A DNA stretch of 64,000 nucleotides from NCBI RefSeq assembly GCF_010993955.1, contig NZ_WIXL01000002.1:310001-374000 (forward strand). The letters run 5' to 3'. This document shows positions 1 to 11,334 of this stretch, one piece after another (positions within the stretch are counted from its first letter, which is position 1; the number at the start of each line of letters is the position of its first letter). The notes below the pieces were generated by a model. That model had not been told where the DNA came from. It made no database searches and was given only the letters and a program-made list of their open reading frames with translations. This DNA comes from Oceanobacillus halotolerans (GTDB lineage: Bacteria > Bacillota > Bacilli > Bacillales > Amphibacillaceae). Position numbers and translations under genes: made by a program.

Positions 1-2227
1 CTTTTATTTCATCATATAATGCTTCTACTCTTTCTGGTACAGAAGTATCATTTGTTTTCAACATATTTGCCGTCGTCTGCAATAACTCCAGCTTGTCTTT
101 CACATACATATAGGCTTGTTTACTTGTTACTGCTTCAATTCTTCTCGTACCTGCTCCAATACCTGATTCTGTTACAATTTTAAACATACCGATTTCCGCA
201 GTGTTGTTCACATGATTACCGCCACAAAGCTCTAAACTAAAATCGCCAATCTTCACTACTCGAACAACATCTCCATATTTTTCTCCAAAAAGTGCCATTG
301 CTCCCATTTGTTTAGCTTCTTCCAAGTTCTTATAATCTACAGTAGTGGATATGGACTCCCAAATTTTCTCATTTACAATTTGCTCTATTTCTTCAAGTTG
401 TTCACCGGTTACGGCATCAAAATGAGAGAAATCAAAGCGTAAACGATCAGGTGCAACTAAAGACCCAGCCTGATTAACATGGTCGCCTAACACATCTTTT
501 AGTGCTTGGTGTAATAAATGGGTTGCTGTATGATTTTTCATCGTTAGTGTACGCAATTGCTCATCAACTAGTACTTCCACTTCATCATTTATATGAAATG
601 TACCTTCAACTACCTGAAGCTGGTGTACATGTTGTCCATTCGGTGACTTTTGAACATCCTTTACAAAGCCAGAAGCATGTTTTGTTTTTATCCATCCATG
701 ATCGGCAACTTGTCCTCCACTCTCTGCATAAAATGGAGTCTCAGCTAGTAGAACAGATACCTCTTCCCCTGTTTTTGCTGTCTCTAGCTGTTCTTTATCC
801 CTAATAATATGAAGTAATGTTGTCGTCCCTTCCAACTTGTCATACCCTATAAACTTACTATCCACATCCAATTCACTAAAGATATCATCCTGTACTTGCA
901 TCGAGTCTACCTTTTGGCGGGCACTTCTAGCACGTTCTCTTTGTTGTGCCATCTCCTTTTCAAAACCTTCTTCATCAATCGAGAATCCTTTCTCATGTAC
1001 ATACTCCTCTGTTAACTCCTTAGGAAAGCCATACGTATCATATAGTCGAAATACTTCCTCTCCTGGAAAAACAGAACTACCTTTCTTTTCCTCTTTTTCC
1101 ATTATCGATGATAAAATGGTAAGACCTTCGTTTAATGTCTCATGGAATCGCTCTTCTTCTGTCTTAATTACCTTTTGAATATACTCTGCTTTCTGATTAA
1201 CTTCTGGATAGTAGTCTTTCATAATATCCCCTACTGCTGGAACGAGTTGGTACATAAATGGCTTTTCAATACCTAATTGTTTCGCAAATCGTACCGCACG
1301 GCGTAACAACCTTCTTAATACATAACCTCTACCTTCATTGGATGGTGTTGCACCATCACCAATTGCAAATGCGACAGTACGAATATGGTCGGCAATCACC
1401 TTAAAGGCTGTATCCATTTCTTCAGATTTTCCGTATGTCGTTTCTGCTATTGATGAAGTCTTTTCAATAATTGGCATAAATAAGTCTGTTTCAAAGTTTG
1501 TTGGCGTATCTTGAATGACAGATACTATACGTTCTAATCCCATACCAGTATCAATATTTTTCTTGGGTAGTGGGGTATACGTATCATCTGGATTATGATT
1601 AAATTGAGAAAATACTAAATTCCATATTTCTAAATAACGTGCATTTTCACCACCAGGATATAGTTCAGGGTCTTGAGGATCATTTCCATATTTTTCTCCT
1701 CTATCATAGAAAATTTCCGTATTTGGTCCACTTGGTCCTTCCCCAATATCCCAAAAGTTTTCCTCTAACCGAATAATACGATCTTTCGGTAACCTTATAT
1801 CATGTAACCAAATATCATATGCTTCATCATCTTCAGGATGCACTGTTACAGACAAGCGTTCAGGATCGAATCCAATCCATTTATCACCAGTTAAGAATTC
1901 CCACGCCCACTCAATTGCTTCTTTTTTAAAGTAATCTCCAATTGAAAAGTTACCTAACATTTCAAAAAAAGTGTGATGTCTCGCTGTATATCCAACGTTT
2001 TCTATATCATTTGTCCGAATGGATTTCTGCGCATTTACGATACGGGGATTATCTGGAATCACTCGACCATCAAAATATTTTTTTAGTGTTGCTACCCCAC
2101 TATTTATCCAAAGTAATGTTGGATCTTCCTTTGGTACAAGTGATGCACTAGGTTCTACTCGATGACCTTTTTCTTTAAAAAAGTCTAAAAATAATTGCCT
2201 CACTTCAGCTGATGTTAGTTGTTTCAT
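1..2227 (-). CDS. alaS: Alanine--tRNA ligase (3' end outside window)
   Basis: Class II synthetase charging tRNA-Ala in the cytoplasm. I translated the frame by hand: it opens [17 protein letters not shown] and stays open to base 1, so about 742 of the usual ~880 residues are present. Visible parts are the N-terminal catalytic domain, the HTATHLLH editing-domain motif (HxxxH) and the second zinc/editing motif ELCGGNHV. The missing part would be the C-Ala domain. The ATG at 2227 follows a GGAGG-type ribosome binding site. The gene lies about 440 bp downstream of its T-box terminator, with two repeat elements between. Family assignment is certain; only the 3' end is unseen. Confidence 0.97.
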   Translation of the reverse strand, partial: MKQLTSAEVRQLFLDFFKEKGHRVEPSASLVPKEDPTLLWINSGVATLKKYFDGRVIPDNPRIVNAQKSIRTNDIENVGYTARHHTFFEMLGNFSIGDYFKKEAIEWAWEFLTGDKWIGFDPERLSVTVHPEDDEAYDIWLHDIRLPKDRIIRLEENFWDIGEGPSGPNTEIFYDRGEKYGNDPQDPELYPGGENARYLEIWNLVFSQFNHNPDDTYTPLPKKNIDTGMGLERIVSVIQDTPTNFETDLFMPIIEKTSSIAETTYGKSEEMDTAFKVIADHIRTVAFAIGDGATPSNEGRGYVLRRLLRRAVRFAKQLGIEKPFMYQLVPAVGDIMKDYYPEVNQKAEYIQKVIKTEEERFHETLNEGLTILSSIMEKEEKKGSSVFPGEEVFRLYDTYGFPKELTEEYVHEKGFSIDEEGFEKEMAQQRERARSARQKVDSMQVQDDIFSELDVDSKFIGYDKLEGTTTLLHIIRDKEQLETAKTGEEVSVLLAETPFYAESGGQVADHGWIKTKHASGFVKDVQKSPNGQHVHQLQVVEGTFHINDEVEVLVDEQLRTLTMKNHTATHLLHQALKDVLGDHVNQAGSLVAPDRLRFDFSHFDAVTGEQLEEIEQIVNEKIWESISTTVDYKNLEEAKQMGAMALFGEKYGDVVRVVKIGDFSLELCGGNHVNNTAEIGMFKIVTESGIGAGTRRIEAVTSKQAYMYVKDKLELLQTTANMLKTNDTSVPERVEALYDEIK

Positions 2228-2294
2228 ACTATTTCCTCCCAATTTATACATATTAGTTTGATTTGTTTCTAATTTTTGTCTAGAACGAAAGTGC

Positions 2295-2480
2295 AAGTGC
2301 CCTGACCACCCCCGATTAGAAAACTAGGCTTTTCGCCAAGTTCTTATGGCGAAAGCCTTAGTTGCACTTATGCAGTAAGCATGTTTTATTTCTGATCTGC
2401 CAAGCATAAGCCAAGCCTCGACGTGGCGCTTTTTGCGCGTAATGTTGATTGACTTATGACCTCGACGGGGGGAGGCACTG
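2295..2480 (+). repeat. Repeat family A, copy A1
   Basis: About 185 bp. The shared core is ATTAGAAAAC, a TTGGC/GCCAAG hairpin, GGCGAAAGCC, CTTATGCAGTAAG, TCTGCCAAGC, then GCGCTTTTTGCGCG and a GACCTCGA...GGGG end. Ends are imperfectly complementary, so the whole unit can close on itself. This copy lies in the alaS 5' leader, antisense to the transcript. Confidence 0.85.
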
Positions 2481-2531
2481 GAGCTGAACGTGGCTGTTCC
2501 TGTTGTTCAGCTATCCACAGCTCTTTTTTTA

Positions 2532-2654
2532 CACGTTAGGAAAGTATAAAATTTTAGCTAAGAAGTGGACTCAACGTTGCTAAAATTTTAATGTCCCAAG
2601 TATAAGAAAAACTAACGCATTCGCTAAAGGACGAGCGAATTCGAGTTTTTCTAA
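2532..2654 (-). repeat. Repeat family B, copy B1
   Basis: About 120 bp built of two hairpins: an AGAAAAAC...GTTTTTCT arm pair enclosing the AGCGAAT/ATTCGCT stem, and an AAAATTTTAGC...GCTAAAATTTT arm pair. It ends in CCTAACGTG (read on the minus strand here). It lies in the alaS leader between the T-box terminator and copy A1. Confidence 0.85.
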
Positions 2655-2668
2655 TAATTTCCTAGACG

Positions 2669-2935
2669 ATAAAAAAATCCCATCTCTGCACTAGCAGGGA
2701 CGAGATTTGTTCGCGGTACCACCCTAATTATGAATAAGTTACATTATTCATCACCTTAATCATGGTAACGGCATGATACCGGCGGGGATTAACCGCACTC
2801 CAGTTTAGCTTTCCACGATGTCTCAATAGGATTTCTTACAGCCATTGGAAATCCCTCTCTGTAAAAGGCGTTTCGTGTACTCGGAACCTTCAGCATTTTA
2901 GCTTTATAAAAGTTACGAAAATATATCTAATTTTA
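2669..2935 (-). ncRNA. T-box leader of alaS
   Basis: Read on the minus strand, the conserved T-box AGGGTGGTACCGCG is at 2712-2725. It is followed by a G/C stem and a T-run (about 2668-2710) forming the intrinsic terminator. Upstream are a stem I with an AGAGAGG segment and a distal loop, and a GCT triplet in GAAAGCTAAAC that could be the alanine specifier (tentative). Uncharged tRNA-Ala should stabilise the antiterminator and let transcription pass into alaS. Confidence 0.93.
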
Positions 2936-2941
2936 CCCGAT

Positions 2942-2970
2942 ATTATAGAAAGATTTTCAAAAAATGTCAA
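2942..2970 (-). promoter_or_regulatory. SigA promoter of the alaS T-box transcript
   Basis: TTGACA (2965-2970), 17-bp spacer, TATAAT (2942-2947): a perfect consensus on the minus strand. The -35 box contains the TGA stop codon of the upstream permease gene. Start of transcription is expected near 2935. Confidence 0.88.
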
Positions 2971-4034
2971 TCCATCTGCCTTATTGTAAGGATATGCGAT
3001 ACAATTACCTTCATAATTGTTAATAATGGGACTGCCACTATCATTCCAATTACACCACCAATTTGTCCTCCTAAAAGAAGTGCAAATATAATCGCAATTG
3101 GATGGGTCTCTACACTTTTTCCAACAATATATGGGGATAGAAAGTTCCCTTCAACCAGTTGAATAACAAATATTACAATAATCGCAATGATCACGAGTTT
3201 TGTGGATACTGTCATCGTGATAGCGACAACTGGAATAGCACCGATGATGGGCCCGAAGTAGGGGATTATATTGGTTAAACCCATAACAACGCCTAACACA
3301 AGTGCATATGGGATTTGCAAAAAATAAAATGCAATAAACGAGATAACACCGACAAAAAAACTAACGAGTAATAACCCCCGAATATAACCACCTAGACTTT
3401 CATCTATTTTATGAACTAGGCTGCTTGTTTGAGATTGATATTTAGACGGTATCCATGTTTTTATATATTGTTTTATTTTCTGGTAGTCTTTTAGAAAATA
3501 AAATACTAATACGGGAATAACCGTTAATAGTACAATCATATCAAAAACTTTTGTTACTCCACCTACAATGTTTCCAATTATTTCATCGACACTAGCTTCT
3601 ATATCATAAATTAATTGATCCATCTTATCATGAACCGTCTCAGGAAGAAAGGCTGTGTATTCATATAATTGATACACAAATCCCTTGTACATCTCCAGTA
3701 GTTCAGGTAATTGTTCATTCAAGTCATGTAATTGATGAACAATCGTCGGATATACACGATAGATTAAATAACTAATTCCTCCAAAGAACAATACATATAT
3801 GAAAAGTATGGCTAAACTCCTGGGAATATTTAAACGTTGTATTTTAGTTACTATCGGATAGAGAAAATAAGCAATTAAACAAGAAATTAAAAAAGGTGCC
3901 ATAAGGCTCCATATAAATGAAAAAAAAGCTCCATAGATTGGAGACAATTTAGCTACTAAATAAAGAAATAAAAATAAAAATATACCTAGAAGAATCCAAT
4001 AAAGAAAAGTCAATGGTGTCTTTTTATCCATCAT
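2967..4034 (-). CDS. AI-2E family transporter (YrrI-like permease)
   Basis: Polytopic membrane protein of 355 residues in the AI-2E/UPF0118 family; family members are linked to autoinducer-2 export or cation antiport, and substrate cannot be read here. It has paired N-terminal hydrophobic segments, a central hydrophilic stretch (about residues 85-150) and a C-terminal cluster with NIIPYFGPIIGAIP, typical of the family. I chose the ATG at 4034 because AAGGAG lies nine bases upstream; a TTG 24 bases earlier has no good ribosome binding site. The gene precedes alaS as in B. subtilis, and its stop codon lies inside the alaS promoter -35 box. Confidence 0.88.
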   Translation of the reverse strand: MMDKKTPLTFLYWILLGIFLFLFLYLVAKLSPIYGAFFSFIWSLMAPFLISCLIAYFLYPIVTKIQRLNIPRSLAILFIYVLFFGGISYLIYRVYPTIVHQLHDLNEQLPELLEMYKGFVYQLYEYTAFLPETVHDKMDQLIYDIEASVDEIIGNIVGGVTKVFDMIVLLTVIPVLVFYFLKDYQKIKQYIKTWIPSKYQSQTSSLVHKIDESLGGYIRGLLLVSFFVGVISFIAFYFLQIPYALVLGVVMGLTNIIPYFGPIIGAIPVVAITMTVSTKLVIIAIIVIFVIQLVEGNFLSPYIVGKSVETHPIAIIFALLLGGQIGGVIGMIVAVPLLTIMKVIVSHILTIRQMD

Positions 4035-4087
4035 ACGAACTCGCTCCTTAGCTGCCAATTTGATATCAGTTGCTTACTAAGAAGAGT

Positions 4088-4279
4088 CTACCATTGTACT
4101 TTCCTTTCATCTTCTGTGAATAAGTCGTTTAGTGAGCTTAAAGATCCATCCGATTCCACTTGGTGGAGCGTTAATTCATTATTAATGACTGCCATCTCTA
4201 TAAAACAGTTCCAACAATAGTATTGTTCAGATCCAATTATTCCGATATCCTTACTATTACAATTCGGGCATTTTAGCAT
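4088..4279 (-). CDS. Small zinc-ribbon protein
   Basis: A 63-residue protein with CPNC near the N-terminus and CWNC about 18 residues later, a four-cysteine zinc-ribbon arrangement, then an acidic C-terminal tail ending VQW. AAAGGAG lies eight bases before the ATG, and it is 53 bp upstream of the permease on the same strand. Small proteins of this type sit near recD2 and yrrI in Bacillus. I cannot give a function; nucleic-acid or protein binding through the zinc ribbon is an inference. Confidence 0.75.
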   Translation of the reverse strand: MLKCPNCNSKDIGIIGSEQYYCWNCFIEMAVINNELTLHQVESDGSLSSLNDLFTEDERKVQW

Positions 4280-4408
4280 ACATAAAGCTCCTTTATCGTC
4301 AAGTATCCATTATTATGCTATCCTAACCCGAATACAAGTAAAATATACATCGTTACAGAGTTGCATTGCGTATAATCTATATAATGCACAGTAACATTTA
4401 GCTAATAT

Positions 4409-4537
4409 TACCGCTACGGAAAAACATTTCGCTTTCCGCGGACTCCCCACGAGCCTCCTCACTCGTAACCTCGTTGCGGGGTCTCTTAGGCTCGTTTTTC
4501 CGCAGGAGTCTCCATGTTTTTCCTCCGCTAAGTTGTA
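4409..4537 (-). repeat. Repeat family D, copy D1
   Basis: About 130 bp with GGAGACTCCTGCGG-type start (minus strand), GAGACCCCGCAA in the middle, GAGGAGGCTCG, and CGCGGAAAGCGAAATG at the end. Matches copy D3 at 31250-31375. Weak reading frames through it are by-products of GC-rich repeat sequence. Confidence 0.8.
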
Positions 4538-4639
4538 TTGCCACATTTTTATCATTACTATTGACAATATAACAGTTGATCGAAGCGAATGATAGACATT
4601 GTCAATATTGCGTCTTTTTAATATAGAAAACTATTCGAA

Positions 4640-4712
4640 GCTGTGGAAAATGCGAGACTCCTACGGGAAAAGGAACAGTCTGAAGACCCCACAGCGAGTG
4701 CTTTTAATAGAA
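4640..4712 (+). repeat. Repeat family D, partial copy D2
   Basis: Contains GCGAGACTCCTACGGGAA and GTCTGAAGACCCCACAGCGA, the left half of a D-type unit, running directly into family A copy A2. Confidence 0.65.
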
Positions 4713-4719
4713 AAAGGTC

Positions 4720-4893
4720 TAGCGCCTTGGTCACCCCCGATTAGAAAACTTGGCTTGTCGCCAAGTGGTGAAAGCCTTAGTTGCACTTATGCAGTAATAA
4801 AACTTTTCTTATCTGCCAAGCTTAAGACGAGCCTCGGCGTGGCATTTTGTACCACAAAGAGGATTGACTTAAGACCTCGAGGGGGTAGATGCT
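4720..4893 (+). repeat. Repeat family A, copy A2
   Basis: Full-length copy from AGCGCCTTGGTCACCCCCGA to GAGGGGGTAGATGCT. The ends are inverted (AGCGCC...CCCCC against GGGGG...GGCGCT in the consensus). Followed 15 bp later by a family C copy. The 4280-5146 gap between the zinc-ribbon gene and recD2 is filled by D1, D2, A2 and C1. Confidence 0.85.
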
Positions 4894-4908
4894 AGACCTA
4901 GACAATGC

Positions 4909-5033
4909 TCGCGAGGAGGCTGAAGCGTTCCCCGTGGCAAAGAAGACACTGTGAAAACGACCAGAGAGAGTTTGAACAGATGTCGCGCTTGTGCCCATGG
5001 TGAAAGCGAGTGTTTTCCACAGCGAAAATTTAG
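4909..5033 (+). repeat. Repeat family C, copy C1
   Basis: Core GAGGCTGAAGC, AAGAAGACACTGTGAAAACG, TTTGAACAGATGTCGC, TTGTGCCCATGGTGAAAGCG. Same core as 17610-17720, and reversed at 25950-26056 and 30763-30868. Reading frames inside C copies give look-alike peptides (SATSVQTL...HSVFF), which marks them as repeat-derived and not genes. Confidence 0.8.
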
Positions 5034-5146
5034 CACTCACTTTATAAAGAATTAAGGAAGCCATACTAAACATTTACTGCGTATAATATATCAACTGTGC
5101 ATTAACATTTATTAGGATAATGTACCAATCTGCTAGAAACAAACGA

Positions 5147-7471
5147 TTACATAAAATCATATGGGGAGATATCTTCTTCCTCTTCTTCCGTAAAAGTCTC
5201 AGACGCATTTATCCTTTCTATTAGTTGTTCTTTCAATGATGTATACCGTTGATTTGTATCATAGGTTTGAATCCCTTGTAGAAAAGCTGAATGATCACCA
5301 CAAATAATTAAGGATTGTTTACTTCTTGTAATAGCTGTATATAGCAAGTTTTTTCGCAGCATTCGACGATATGCTGGTAAAACAGGCATGACTACAATTG
5401 GGAATTCACTGCCCTGAGACTTATGAATCGAAATACAATAGGCATGCATAAAGTTTATATAGTCTTTACGCTCATAGACCACTTCTTTCCCATCATAAGA
5501 AATCACAATCTGTTCAACATGATCCGTATTTTCATCCTCTTCAAAAATGGCGACTACTTCCCCAATATCTCCATTAAACACACCATCTTCTGGTTGATTA
5601 ACAAGCTGGATAACTTTATCCCCAATTCGATAGATGCTATCCTTTACCTTCACTTCCCGTTTTCTAGCATCTTTTGGATTCACTAATGCCTGAAGTTCCT
5701 TATTAATATTTGTAATTCCGGCCATGGAACGATACATTGGTGCTAGCACCTGAATGTCTTTTACATCAATTCCTCTTTCTACTGCTCGTTTCACTATTTT
5801 TGTTAACACCTCAACCATTTGAGAAGCATGGCAGGAAATAAAACTAAAATCTTTATCGTTTTGTAAAGATGTTGATGTGCATCGATCGTGTTTTATTTCA
5901 TGTGCTAACTGAATAATTTTCGATCCTTCTTTTTGTCGATACACTTCTTGAAGACTAACAAATGGCAAAATATTACTGCTTAATAAATCGGATAAAACTT
6001 GGCCAGGACCAACTGATGGTAATTGATCTTCATCTCCCACTAATAGGACTTGCATTTCATCTGAAATCGCTTTAAAGAGACTATTGGCTAACCAAATGTC
6101 GACCATCGAAAATTCATCAACTATAATAAATTTTCCGGATAGTTGTTCCCGCTCATCCTTTTCGAACGTATTCTTTCCATCCCATCCTAAAAGACGGTGT
6201 ATCGTGACAGCTGGTAATCCAGTTGATTCATTCAATCGTTTTGCAGCACGTCCTGTTGGTGCAGTTAAAATAAATGGGTAAGTGGATTCATCTTCATAAT
6301 CTTTCGGATCCAGAGCAAGATCGTGAATGGCAGCATATGCTTGAAGAATCCCCTTAATGACGGTTGTTTTTCCTGTTCCAGGACCGCCTGTTACAATCAT
6401 TACTTTGGAATGAAGTGCCTTTTGAATGGCTTCGAATTGATCTTTCCCGTAGCTAATTACTTCTTCTTCTTCTACTTCACCCGTAATTTTCATTAATTCT
6501 GCAATAGGTATTGTATCTTTCACAGGCTGGTTAATTAATCTTTGTAAATGGGAGACAAAACCATCTTCGGCGTAATAAAGGGATGGTAAATATATTTTTC
6601 GATGCTGAATGACGATTTTCTTTTCACTATTTAATTGTTCTAGTTGTTCGACAATTACTTCCTTTGGTAGTGATACACTATTTATTGTTAATAATTGAAG
6701 CATTCGTTGGATACATTCATCATAAGGCAAATAGACATGTCCATCCTGTATGCTATTTTGTAAAACATAGATACAGCCAGCCCCAATTCGTGTTGGATGT
6801 GTTGAGGAAATCCCATTTTGTCTTGCTATCTCATCTGCTGTTTGAAAGCCAAATCCTTCTATATCAAATACATATTGATAGGGATCTTGTTCTAATATTT
6901 CAATCGCATTTTCCTTGTACACTTTATAGATAGTTTGTGCCATTTTTAATCCGATTCCATACTTGGATAATGTTACGACTATATGCTCAAAACCTTGATT
7001 TTCTTGTAACATTTTTGTGAGTGATTGTGCCTTATCCTGCTTCAAGTTTGGTACTTCCTTTAACACATCTGGATCATTTAATATTTTAGATATTGCGTTT
7101 TCTCCTAAGATATCAACAATTCTTGTCGCTGTTTTTTTCCCAATACCGTAGAACAAATCACTCGATAAATATGCAATCAAACCATCTTTTGTATCTGGGA
7201 TAAAGGTTTGGTACGTTTCTACTTTAAATTGCGTTCCAAATTTCGGATGCTCTTCAAAACTACCATAAAATTGATAAATGGTGCCTTCTTGTAAATTAGA
7301 AAAGTGTCCTTTAGCAACTATATCTTTTGCCTTATAATCTTCATTTGTGTCATGAATCTTAATTTTAGCAATAGAGAAATGCTCTTCTTCATTATGAAAA
7401 ATGGTATAGATCAATTCCCCTTTTATATAACTCCGATCATTTGGTTGGTTTGATTGCAATTGTCGTTCCAT
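5147..7471 (-). CDS. recD2: ATP-dependent RecD2-type 5'-3' DNA helicase
   Basis: SF1B helicase of 774 residues acting in DNA repair and replication-fork maintenance. The N-terminal half has the RecD2-specific region with helix-hairpin-helix segments (about residues 90-225, including GIGKKTATRIVDILG). Walker A is GGPGTGKTT near residue 361, motif II is VDEFSMVD, and the C-terminal helicase motifs are CISIHKSQGSEFP and LLYTAITRSKQS. An SH3-like stretch, GDKVIQLVNQPEDGVFNGDI, lies before them. Length fits B. subtilis YrrC (~800). It starts 17 bp after the TPR gene with an AAGG site just upstream, so the two are probably cotranscribed. Confidence 0.95.
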   Translation of the reverse strand: MERQLQSNQPNDRSYIKGELIYTIFHNEEEHFSIAKIKIHDTNEDYKAKDIVAKGHFSNLQEGTIYQFYGSFEEHPKFGTQFKVETYQTFIPDTKDGLIAYLSSDLFYGIGKKTATRIVDILGENAISKILNDPDVLKEVPNLKQDKAQSLTKMLQENQGFEHIVVTLSKYGIGLKMAQTIYKVYKENAIEILEQDPYQYVFDIEGFGFQTADEIARQNGISSTHPTRIGAGCIYVLQNSIQDGHVYLPYDECIQRMLQLLTINSVSLPKEVIVEQLEQLNSEKKIVIQHRKIYLPSLYYAEDGFVSHLQRLINQPVKDTIPIAELMKITGEVEEEEVISYGKDQFEAIQKALHSKVMIVTGGPGTGKTTVIKGILQAYAAIHDLALDPKDYEDESTYPFILTAPTGRAAKRLNESTGLPAVTIHRLLGWDGKNTFEKDEREQLSGKFIIVDEFSMVDIWLANSLFKAISDEMQVLLVGDEDQLPSVGPGQVLSDLLSSNILPFVSLQEVYRQKEGSKIIQLAHEIKHDRCTSTSLQNDKDFSFISCHASQMVEVLTKIVKRAVERGIDVKDIQVLAPMYRSMAGITNINKELQALVNPKDARKREVKVKDSIYRIGDKVIQLVNQPEDGVFNGDIGEVVAIFEEDENTDHVEQIVISYDGKEVVYERKDYINFMHAYCISIHKSQGSEFPIVVMPVLPAYRRMLRKNLLYTAITRSKQSLIICGDHSAFLQGIQTYDTNQRYTSLKEQLIERINASETFTEEEEEDISPYDFM

Positions 7472-7488
7472 CCCTTATCCCCACTATT

Positions 7489-8157
7489 CTATTCATTCAT
7501 ATGTTTCAATAGCTCTTCTACTTGTTTTTTACCATTTGCTGCTAACACATGGTCTGATTGTGCTTCAAGTGCAGCATCAAAATGTCTTAAACTTTCTTTT
7601 GGTTGATCTTGATATAGTGCAATAACACCTAAATTATAGTGTGCATCACTATGTTGATCGTTTAAAGATAGTACTTTATGAAAAATTGGTTCTGCCTCTG
7701 ATATATGGTCACTTTGTGCAAGTGATAATCCATATTGAAATAACATTTCCTCATCATCTGGATTTAGCTCAGTGGCACGTAATAAGTAAGGGAGTGCTAA
7801 CTTGTCATGTTCTTGTTTTTGAAATGTTATACCAAGCATATAGTAGACATCTGCTTCTTCTAACCCTAGTTCAATCGCTTTTTGATAATTCTCTTGTGCT
7901 TTCGGATATAATGACTGTTCAAAGTACAAATTTCCTAAACCGTAATAGGCTGTTGCTGCATGTGGATCTATTTCAATTGCTTTTTCAAAAAAACGTTGGG
8001 CGCGTTGATAGTCGTTTATATGAAGTAATAGGTTGCCAAAATTAATATATCCTACGGGCTGTTCAGGATTCTCTTCAATTTCCTCTGTAAACAACTTAGC
8101 CGCCTCTTCATAATTCTGTTCTTTCATTAAGTGAATCGCTTCTTTATTTTTATTCAT
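7489..8157 (-). CDS. Tetratricopeptide-repeat protein (YrrB-like)
   Basis: A 222-residue soluble protein made almost wholly of 34-residue TPR units, recognisable from repeated GYINFGNLL, AYYGLGNLYFE, DVYYMLGITFQ, MLFQYGLSLA and AHYNLGVIAL positions. TPR superhelices bind protein partners; the partner is not evident. B. subtilis YrrB sits in the same place between mnmA and recD2. I chose the ATG at 8157, nine bases after GAGGAG; a TTG six bases earlier is less likely. A loose inverted repeat in the 8158-8242 gap may end the mnmA message. Confidence 0.88.
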   Translation of the reverse strand: MNKNKEAIHLMKEQNYEEAAKLFTEEIEENPEQPVGYINFGNLLLHINDYQRAQRFFEKAIEIDPHAATAYYGLGNLYFEQSLYPKAQENYQKAIELGLEEADVYYMLGITFQKQEHDKLALPYLLRATELNPDDEEMLFQYGLSLAQSDHISEAEPIFHKVLSLNDQHSDAHYNLGVIALYQDQPKESLRHFDAALEAQSDHVLAANGKKQVEELLKHMNE

Positions 8158-8242
8158 TATCAACCACTCCTCTCTTTACATCAAAGAAAAGGATCTAGTT
8201 CTATCAACAATAACTGTCTTCAAGAACACGATCCTATTGTTT

Positions 8243-10512
<2,270 letters not shown>

Positions 10513-10538
10513 TTGGTTTCGTTCCTTCCTTACAAAGA

Positions 10539-10958
10539 CTAGATATAAAACATATAAGCTTCTTGCACTTGATCATTTTCATGATGAACTAAATCTTCTA
10601 ATGTGGTGGTATCGAGTACTTCCTTTACAGCATCACGAATCCTTAGCCAAAGTGCCTGCTTGGCAGGATCTTCATCCTCAATCCCTTCGACTGGCGTTAT
10701 GGGTCCTTCTAATACACGAATAATATCTCCTGCCTTAATATCTTTCGGCTCTTTGGCAAGGATATACCCACCGTATGCACCTCTAATACTTTTGATTAAC
10801 CCAGCATTCCGTAGGGGTGTAGCTAGCTGCTCTAAGTAATGTTCACTGAGATCATTATTTCGAGCAATTGCCTTTAGAGATAGCGGGCCATCCCCATTAT
10901 GTTTTGCTAGTTCAATCATGATCGTTAAACCATATCTTCCCTTAGTTGATATCTTCAT
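10539..10958 (-). CDS. cymR: Rrf2-family regulator CymR
   Basis: Winged-helix Rrf2 protein of 139 residues beginning MKISTKGRYGLTIMIELA, with the helix-turn-helix at about residues 25-50 (LSLKAIARNNDLSEHYLEQL). It has no cysteine at all, so unlike IscR/NsrR it cannot bind an Fe-S cluster; this fits CymR, which in B. subtilis acts with CysK as master repressor of cysteine metabolism. AGAGGTG precedes the ATG. It is divergent from rarA, and the 376-bp gap holds repeats A3 and B2. Confidence 0.92.
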   Translation of the reverse strand: MKISTKGRYGLTIMIELAKHNGDGPLSLKAIARNNDLSEHYLEQLATPLRNAGLIKSIRGAYGGYILAKEPKDIKAGDIIRVLEGPITPVEGIEDEDPAKQALWLRIRDAVKEVLDTTTLEDLVHHENDQVQEAYMFYI

Positions 10959-10983
10959 TATTTACACCTCTATACTTCTTATA

Positions 10984-11066
10984 AAGCTTGGCCTATCGCC
11001 AAGCCTTTATGGCGAAAGCCTTAGTTGTATTTATGCAGTAAGAAAGTTTTATGCTTTCTTATCTGC
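10984..11066 (+). repeat. Repeat family A, truncated copy A3
   Basis: Only the left third of family A (AGCTTGGCCTATCGCCAAGC, GGCGAAAGCC, TTATGCAGTAAG). It then passes straight into family B at CTTATCTGC|TTAGAAAAA, so B appears to replace the right part of A. Confidence 0.75.
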
Positions 11067-11188
11067 TTAGAAAAAATCGCATTAGCTCGTCCTTAGCGAA
11101 TGTGTTCGTTTTTCTTATACTTGGGACATTAAAGTTTTGGCAACGTCGAATCTACTTCTTAGCTAAAATTTTATGCTTTCCTAACGTG
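11067..11188 (+). repeat. Repeat family B, copy B2
   Basis: Runs from TTAGAAAAAATCGC to CCTAACGTG and has both characteristic hairpins. Fused to the truncated A3 copy in the cymR-rarA divergent region. The remaining 11189-11334 must hold the rarA promoter and shows a GGAATAC/GTATTCC inverted repeat. Confidence 0.82.
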
Positions 11189-11334
11189 TAAAAGGAATAC
11201 CATCAATCCGTTTAATTATATCTCACTCTAAGCTATGGGCTATTATAGCATGAAATGTATTCCTCTTGCATTTTAAGAAAATCATCTCTACGCTTTTAGT
11301 AGATAACTTTAATTTTAAACAAAGGACGATTCTT

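Noticed and set aside
2280-2560. A riboswitch in the alaS leader
   Set aside because: The folded sequence is repeat A1, found in six other unrelated gaps, and the T-box already explains control.
4313-4567. Reading frame through repeat D1 (84 codons)
   Set aside because: It lies wholly in a repeat, has no convincing ribosome binding site, and its product has no protein-like pattern.
4599-5073. Reading frames through A2 and C1
   Set aside because: The C1 peptide (SATSVQTL...HSVFF) reappears from C4 at 30786-31031, showing that it comes from repeat sequence and not from a gene family.
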